Source: Maribacter stanieri
GTDB taxonomy: Bacteria; Bacteroidota; Bacteroidia; Flavobacteriales; Flavobacteriaceae
DNA length: 64,000 nt
Direction: 5' to 3'
NCBI RefSeq assembly: GCF_900112245.1
Contig: NZ_FOYX01000002.1
Span: 558,001-622,000, forward strand
The first letter of the stretch is position 1; the number at the start of each line of letters is the position of its first letter. Shown here piece by piece: positions 59,372 through 64,000 of this stretch. The notes under the pieces were generated by a model. It made no database searches. It was not told the origin of the DNA and saw nothing but the letters and a program-made list of their open reading frames with translations. The translations under genes were made by a program, and so were the position numbers.

Positions 59372-61636
59372 TTATTTGTAAAAATCTAACTCGGCAATGG
59401 CTGCAGAATCATTTGCGCCTGCAATTTCTAAAGCCATTAGTTTAATATACCGTGTTGAAAATGAATTTTTAAACTTATGCATTCTAGGGGTAGGATCATT
59501 AATAAGATTACCAAACTCGAAATTTTCTATTGCTTTCCAATTTTGCCCATCCAAACTACCATAAATGATTCCTTTTTGAATCATTCCTGTAGCAACAGAC
59601 GTTGGTGGTGTATACTTAAAAGCACTAATACTAGTCTGCTCCCCTAAATCTAAAGTAACATACTGTTTATTTATACGGTTCTTTTCAGACTGCCAAAAAG
59701 TATCTTTATTTTCATCAATTAGCATATCGCCATTATGTTCTTTAACTGAACCGTTATCATCAATTATTTTCCACTTATTTTTAAGTAAGCCAAAGTTGTG
59801 TTCAGACATACTGCCTACTTCACCATTCATAATTGCTAATGCCTTTACCATACCATTTGCAAATGCAAATGGCTCTTTATATTCTGTAGAACTTTCTGAA
59901 GGCAACTCACCGTTTGTGGTATATACAATTTTCATTCCCTTAGTAAGATTACCACTTGCATTTTCACCATGAGGATTCCATTTAAAATCAGCCATTTTAG
60001 GTGCTATATCCACTAATCCTAATTTTGTTCTATGCATCTCTAAAACGGGCGGTCTACTTTTGTAGTAATGCGCTGAAACATTTTGTAGAACCGGAATAGC
60101 CCTATAATCTAAAATGCGTAATCGAAATTTATTTGTTGTTACCTCAGGAAATCTAAGTATTCTTTTATACCCAATATTTGTACTAGAAACAACCTCTTGC
60201 CAGTCTCCATTTATCCAGACATCTAATGCATGTTTAGATACACGCTCACCATGCCTTTTAACATCTTCTTGAATGACAAACCTATTGATCTTAGCCTCTT
60301 TTGGTAGTTTAAACTCAAGTATTAATTTATCATTATCTAAAACCATAAATGTATCCTCATTGGCATCCAATAATTCTACAGGACCTTCGGCTTTTTCCAA
60401 TAAGTCAATACCATAGGTTTCCTTAATACGCTTACCCGTTTCTTGCAAAACCTTAACATCTTTCTCAGAAAATATACCTTCTCTATTTGGCGGAATGTTC
60501 AACAAGAAAATTGAGTTGCCACCAACAGACCTTTCGTAGATATCAAAAACATCATCTGTGTTTCTTACCTGCTGTTCATCATCGTTTCTATAAAACCAAC
60601 CCTCTCTAATAGACGTGTTTGTTTCTGCGGGTTGGTAATGCAAGTACTTCCCTTTCATTAGTTTATCTATACTTGCAACATCTTCACCAGTAATATCGGC
60701 GAACAAGTTCATTGTTCTTGGATCTTCGGTGTATGGTATCGCATTCCACTCCGTATCTCTGGTAGCTCCAGCCTCATTACCACACCATCTTGTGCCTTCT
60801 TTACCAAAAACAACCGCGTTAGGCGCCAAAGCTGTAATCAACTTCTTCCAGTCTCTATATTTGTACTGCTGTCCGCCTTTTCTCTTGGGATGGGCTCCAT
60901 CAAACCAAACTTCGTCAATAGGACCATATTCGGTAAGTAATTCAAATAATTGGTTCAAGAAATACTCATTGTAGTCATCGACTTCAAATTCAAATGTTGT
61001 TTTATTTTCTAATGGACGACCTTCAACCTCTCTAGGAATTGTGCGTTTGGTATACTTACTTAAATTACCATATAACCCCTCTTTACTTTCAATTTGAAAT
61101 AAATCTGCAGGCGACAAATAAACCCCTAATTTTATACCAAACTTTTTACAAGAAAGAGACAGCTCTTTTAAAATATCTCCTTTACCATCTTCAAAAGGTG
61201 AAGACATCACCCCATGTTTAGTATACCTACTTTGCCATAACACAAAACCATCGTGATGTTTTGCAGTTATTATAACCTTTTTCATACCGGCATCCTTCAT
61301 TGCTCTGCACCACTGGTCAGTATCTAAATTTTTAAGATTAAAAACCGCTGGGTCCTCCATTCCATTTCCCCATTCCAGTTTTGTAAAAGTGTTTGGTCCA
61401 AAATGTACAAATGCTATAAATTCATCTTTCAGCGCATTCATTTGATTTTCTGATGGAATTACATGTGCTGCTTTTAGAAGAACAGAATCCCTTGAATCAT
61501 CGTCATCAATTGGGATAGTATTAGCTGCTGGCAACAATATAGCTTGCTTTGAATTATTGGTACATGAAGAAAAAAACAGTACCAGAATGGTAATTTGTAA
61601 AACGGTGATAAAACTCTTTGTTGTTAGTTTGGTCAT
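59372..61636 (-). CDS. GH29 alpha-L-fucosidase lipoprotein
   Basis: 754 residues with a lipoprotein signal (lipobox FFSSC, C25). The catalytic TIM barrel (about 60-410) shows TAKHHDGFVLW (125-135) and the nucleophile D246 in DEVWFDGAHP, the GH29 signature. After it come an F5/8 type C-like module (about 440-560), a chitobiase-like linker (TTNGELPSESSTEYKEPF) and a second discoidin-like module at the C-terminus (QYVTLDLGEQTSISAFKYTPP). It releases L-fucose from glycans, for example algal fucoidans or fucosylated oligosaccharides. No other carbohydrate gene is adjacent, so it is an isolated enzyme here. Confidence 0.93.
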   Translation of the reverse strand: MTKLTTKSFITVLQITILVLFFSSCTNNSKQAILLPAANTIPIDDDDSRDSVLLKAAHVIPSENQMNALKDEFIAFVHFGPNTFTKLEWGNGMEDPAVFNLKNLDTDQWCRAMKDAGMKKVIITAKHHDGFVLWQSRYTKHGVMSSPFEDGKGDILKELSLSCKKFGIKLGVYLSPADLFQIESKEGLYGNLSKYTKRTIPREVEGRPLENKTTFEFEVDDYNEYFLNQLFELLTEYGPIDEVWFDGAHPKRKGGQQYKYRDWKKLITALAPNAVVFGKEGTRWCGNEAGATRDTEWNAIPYTEDPRTMNLFADITGEDVASIDKLMKGKYLHYQPAETNTSIREGWFYRNDDEQQVRNTDDVFDIYERSVGGNSIFLLNIPPNREGIFSEKDVKVLQETGKRIKETYGIDLLEKAEGPVELLDANEDTFMVLDNDKLILEFKLPKEAKINRFVIQEDVKRHGERVSKHALDVWINGDWQEVVSSTNIGYKRILRFPEVTTNKFRLRILDYRAIPVLQNVSAHYYKSRPPVLEMHRTKLGLVDIAPKMADFKWNPHGENASGNLTKGMKIVYTTNGELPSESSTEYKEPFAFANGMVKALAIMNGEVGSMSEHNFGLLKNKWKIIDDNGSVKEHNGDMLIDENKDTFWQSEKNRINKQYVTLDLGEQTSISAFKYTPPTSVATGMIQKGIIYGSLDGQNWKAIENFEFGNLINDPTPRMHKFKNSFSTRYIKLMALEIAGANDSAAIAELDFYK

Positions 61637-61838
61637 TAGTTTGGTATTTGATTTCTTTTGATTGCAATTAAAAAATTAGAACAACTTCAAATCTATTCTT
61701 TTTTTTTGGAAAGCTATATCTATTACTAGTACTCTAAAAGTGCTAAACATTTCTCTCAAAAAAGTAATTATTAAAAATAAAGCTTAACCATAGATATTGT
61801 CCTCTTTTATCAAGATTTAATGGTAGTTCTATCATAAC

Positions 61839-61881
61839 TGACCAATATCATGTTCAACTACCGCTATGATCTATAATTTTA
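61839..61881 (+). promoter_or_regulatory. Fnr-type promoter of the FMN-binding protein
   Basis: TGACcaatATCA (61839-61850), one mismatch to TGAT-N4-ATCA, and -7 box TAATTTTA (61874-61881, one mismatch), centres 33 bp apart. This is the only structure noticed in the 272-bp gap 61637-61908. Confidence 0.6.
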
Positions 61882-61908
61882 AGGCATCATAAATAATAAT
61901 AATAGGTC

Positions 61909-62370
61909 ATGAGAAGAAATTTGGATAAAAAGGAATGTGTAGCGCTCCTGGAAGAAAACTACGTTGGCAGATTAGCTTATATTTCAGGTGGATCTCCACA
62001 TATTGTACCTATAACCTATTTCTATGACCCAGAAACCAATTCAATAACCAGCTATTCTTCTGAAGGTCATAAAATACAGGAGATGAGAAAAAACATAGCT
62101 GTTTGTTTGTCCATCGACGAAATAGCTTCTATCTCTAATTGGAAATCTGTGTTGGTTCAAGGTACTTTTGAAGAACTTTCAAGTATTGATGCCAAACATA
62201 TGTTACATCAATTTTCTGATGGGGTAAAAAATGTGATTCGTAAAAAATATGGTGAGAACCCCAATTGTATTAGTGAGTTTTCAGCCAAAATAGATACCGA
62301 AGATGCACCCATTGTTTTTCGAATTCATATTACAGAACTAACTGGAAAAATTAGAATAACAGATATCTAA
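61909..62370 (+). CDS. Pyridoxamine 5'-phosphate oxidase-like FMN-binding protein
   Basis: 153 residues in the split-barrel flavin family: LEENYVGRLAYISGGSPHIVPITYFYD (14-40), SYSSEGHKIQEMRKN, VCLSIDEIASISNWKSVLVQG. Such small proteins bind FMN or F420/haem and are often of unknown substrate; in Bacteroidota they frequently occur among oxygen-limitation genes. The Fnr-type promoter supports that. It converges on the sigma-like gene, with a shared terminator. Confidence 0.85.
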   Translation: MRRNLDKKECVALLEENYVGRLAYISGGSPHIVPITYFYDPETNSITSYSSEGHKIQEMRKNIAVCLSIDEIASISNWKSVLVQGTFEELSSIDAKHMLHQFSDGVKNVIRKKYGENPNCISEFSAKIDTEDAPIVFRIHITELTGKIRITDI

Positions 62371-62401
62371 ATATTAGATTGCTTTAAAAACAGTATAAAA
62401 A

Positions 62402-62428
62402 AAAGCTCTCATTTAAAATGAGAGCTTT
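62402..62428. terminator. Bidirectional terminator
   Basis: 11-bp perfect stem aaagctctcat / atgagagcttt with a 5-nt loop and A/T runs on both sides, between the convergent FMN-protein and sigma-like genes. Confidence 0.85.
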
Positions 62429-62433
62429 GTTAT

Positions 62434-63192
62434 TTAATTACTTTGAAACAGAAATCGTTTTTCAAAACTGTCTTTTAATAATTTTCTTGCAGAGGACAAT
62501 AAGTCTTCTACTTGACTAAGTGTTGCTTTCCGTATTTCTGCAATTTCTTCTGTAGTTAACCCTTCATTTGCATAGAGTTCAAAAACTGTTCTCATTGGCA
62601 TATTCATTTTATCAAGTACTAATTGAATATGACGGTAAATACGTTCTTTGTTCAAAGATTCATCCAATTTATCTGCCAGTTGTTTTTCTTCTTCCGTTAT
62701 AAAAACCTGGTTAAGAGAATAGTTACTCTTATCAACAGATTTATCATCAAGCTCCTCTAGAAGTAAGAAGTCACCGTCGCCATCTTGGGTATAGTTTTCT
62801 TCCATAGCATCCCATTCTGGTTTAGAATAGGTATCAATATTATCAAAAAACACATGATCAAACTCCTCCTCTACCAAACTATCCTCTAATAATTCATCTA
62901 CTTTTTTAAATAGAAAAATGTGTAATTCATTTTCCGTTTTTATATCATCTATATTGTCATAAACTTCTATAAATAATTGATCTGTAAAATCATTGGGATT
63001 AAACATTCCCTTATTCAATTTACCATTAGCAACCGCACTATTAAGTCTTTTAGAGACATACCTATATATTTGAGGTAATACCTTTAGTAATTCGGAATTA
63101 AAGGATTCTCTATTCCCCTTACGTTTAAAAGAAACCAACTTAGAGTATGTTTCTTTCATAATTATGCGCACATCGTTTATTACAGTTTCCAT
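62434..63192 (-). CDS. Sigma-70-like factor with a long acidic linker
   Basis: 252 residues. The N-terminal half (about 25-110: LLKVLPQIYRYVSKRLN, FNPNDFTDQLFIEVYDNIDDI) resembles sigma region 2, and the C-terminus (about 200-245: MRTVFELYANEGLTTEEIAEIRKATLSQVEDLLSSARKLLKD) is a clear region-4 helix-turn-helix. Between them lies an acidic, low-complexity stretch (about 105-185, rich in Asp/Glu), longer than in typical ECF factors, and the region-2 DNA-melting motif is weak. It could be an ECF-type sigma factor or a sigma-derived regulator. Divergent from the P-type ATPase gene. Confidence 0.72.
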   Translation of the reverse strand: METVINDVRIIMKETYSKLVSFKRKGNRESFNSELLKVLPQIYRYVSKRLNSAVANGKLNKGMFNPNDFTDQLFIEVYDNIDDIKTENELHIFLFKKVDELLEDSLVEEEFDHVFFDNIDTYSKPEWDAMEENYTQDGDGDFLLLEELDDKSVDKSNYSLNQVFITEEEKQLADKLDESLNKERIYRHIQLVLDKMNMPMRTVFELYANEGLTTEEIAEIRKATLSQVEDLLSSARKLLKDSFEKRFLFQSN

Positions 63193-63250
63193 TTGATTAT
63201 TATTCTATTATTAGTTGTATAAATTTGAGGTTATTTTGCTTCATATAATA

Positions 63251-63293
63251 TGATAAATATCAGTGAACTAACTAAAGATTTCAGGTACTTTAG
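63251..63293 (+). promoter_or_regulatory. Fnr-type promoter of the P-type ATPase
   Basis: TGATaaatATCA (63251-63262), a perfect TGAT-N4-ATCA palindrome, and -7 box TACTTTAG (63286-63293, one mismatch), centres 33 bp apart, 46 bp before the start codon. Confidence 0.65.
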
Positions 63294-63339
63294 TATCTTA
63301 TTGTTCTAACTCTTACTATCTGCAAATCAATAACTGTTC

Positions 63340-64000
63340 ATGATCAACCCTTCAGACTTCGGTATTGCCGGACTAACCAATGAGCAAGTGAATGCTTCGA
63401 AAAAAGAGCATGGCACAAATACTTTTAACTATAAAAAAGAAAACAGCTTTTTAGATGCACTTAAAAGCATTGTTAAAGAGCCAATGGTTATTCTTTTACT
63501 CATTGCTTCTTCAATCTACTTTATAACCGGTAACTGGGGCGACGGCATATTTTTAGCTTCTGCTATTATTTTAGTTGGTTCCATATCACTGTATCAAGAT
63601 TCTCGAAGTAGAAAGGCATTGGAGAATCTTGAAAAATTAACGCACCCAAAAAGTAACGTAATACGTAATGGTACCGTTGTTGAAATTGATAGTCAAGATA
63701 TTGTTGTGGGCGATTATCTCATGGTTGAAGAAGGCACTACCGTTTCTGCCGATGGTGTCATTGTACATTCCAATGATTTTTCTGTAAACGAGTCTATTTT
63801 AACTGGAGAATCGCTTTCCGTCTATAAAAACTCCAATAGTTCCGACAACTTAATTTTTACTGGAACTACTGTTGCTAGCGGTCTCGCTATTGCCCAAATA
63901 ACAGCTATTGGAAATTATACAAAACTTGGTAAAATCGGAAAAAGTCTAGAGGATATTAACGAGGAAAAAACGCCCCTAGAAGTCAAAATTTTCAACTTCG
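63340..64000 (+). CDS. P-type cation-transporting ATPase, 3' end outside the window
   Basis: The first 220 codons are visible and the frame is open to the last base. An N-terminal cation-ATPase domain (FGIAGLTNEQVNASKKEHGTN) is followed by two helices (about 48-64, 68-85) and the actuator domain with GDYLMVEEGTTVSADG and the TGES loop (155-158, ILTGESLSVYK). This matches type II (Ca2+/Na+-type) P-ATPases rather than copper P1B pumps, because no HMA or CPx motif precedes it; the ion remains unknown. The promoter is of Fnr type. Confidence 0.88.
   Translation, partial: MINPSDFGIAGLTNEQVNASKKEHGTNTFNYKKENSFLDALKSIVKEPMVILLLIASSIYFITGNWGDGIFLASAIILVGSISLYQDSRSRKALENLEKLTHPKSNVIRNGTVVEIDSQDIVVGDYLMVEEGTTVSADGVIVHSNDFSVNESILTGESLSVYKNSNSSDNLIFTGTTVASGLAIAQITAIGNYTKLGKIGKSLEDINEEKTPLEVKIFNF

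Noticed and set aside
1-64000. CRISPR arrays, tRNA/rRNA genes, insertion sequences, prophage
   Set aside because: Looked for repeated spaced units, cloverleaf-type ends, transposase or integrase motifs and terminal repeats; none seen.

Overview
The window is one contiguous stretch of an AT-rich, gene-dense chromosome from a member of the Bacteroidota, most likely a marine Flavobacteriaceae. The evidence is a cbb3 oxidase operon with FixH and CcoG, a SusC/OprC-style TonB receptor with a carboxypeptidase-like N-terminal domain, DUF983 next to a Crp/Fnr gene, a propeller-type sensor kinase with a LytTR partner, a GH29 fucosidase lipoprotein, and promoters carrying the Bacteroidota -7 element TAnnTTTG. 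I see no rRNA, tRNA, CRISPR array, insertion sequence or prophage.

Layout. 1-4111: 3' part of the cbb3 oxidase operon (ccoP, ccoG, ccoH, a DsbD_2-type membrane protein, an unknown membrane protein). 4176-7945: a vanadium-haloperoxidase/PAP2 enzyme, a UspA tandem protein and HemN. 8132-39012: a sulfur, redox and metal island with DUF983, a Crp/Fnr regulator, TauE/SafE exporter, three persulfide-dioxygenase/rhodanese proteins, a single rhodanese, a haem lipoprotein, an HMA protein, a sterol-desaturase-like protein, a type II SQR, a TsdA-like dihaem cytochrome with a porin, a secreted DsrE, a methyltransferase, a copper-type TonB receptor with a Cys-rich partner, peroxiredoxin, Dps, cytochrome bd, a second SQR-like flavoprotein, an RND efflux system and a split YeeE/YedE (thiosulfate-type) transporter. 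39027-49999: a MoxR/DUF58/BatA-like/DUF4175/DUF4159 operon and a TldD/TldE pair. 50345-59087: a LytTR response regulator, a 1010-residue sensor kinase, three secreted proteins and a VIT-VWA protein. 59372-64000: GH29 fucosidase, FMN-binding flavoprotein, sigma-like factor and the start of a P-type ATPase.

The main observation is regulatory. Thirteen promoters between 8 and 38 kb carry a 14-bp palindrome, GTAAC-N4-GTTAC or the variant GTGAC-N4-GTCAC. In eleven of them a TAnnTTTG box (seven perfect, four with one mismatch) lies with its centre exactly 33 bp from the palindrome centre; the other two match 4 of 6 positions at that distance. This places the operator near -41, the class II activator position of Crp/Fnr proteins. 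The first of these promoters drives DUF983 and the window's own Crp/Fnr gene, so that protein is the natural candidate regulator. A different palindrome, TGAT-N4-ATCA (classical Fnr type), sits at the same 33-bp distance before hemN, the FMN-binding protein and the P-type ATPase, which suggests two regulators sharing one geometry.

Taken together the 8-39 kb genes describe a route for taking up thiosulfate, oxidising sulfide, persulfide and thiosulfate, exporting sulfite, and passing electrons to quinone and to high-affinity oxidases (bd and cbb3), with copper uptake and peroxide protection alongside. A second, independent circuit is visible at 50-59 kb: tandem direct repeats of 21-bp period, fitting LytTR operators, precede both the first gene of the kinase operon and the VIT-VWA gene, each 50 bp from a -7 box. 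Functions are inferred from motifs read by eye; no database search was run.
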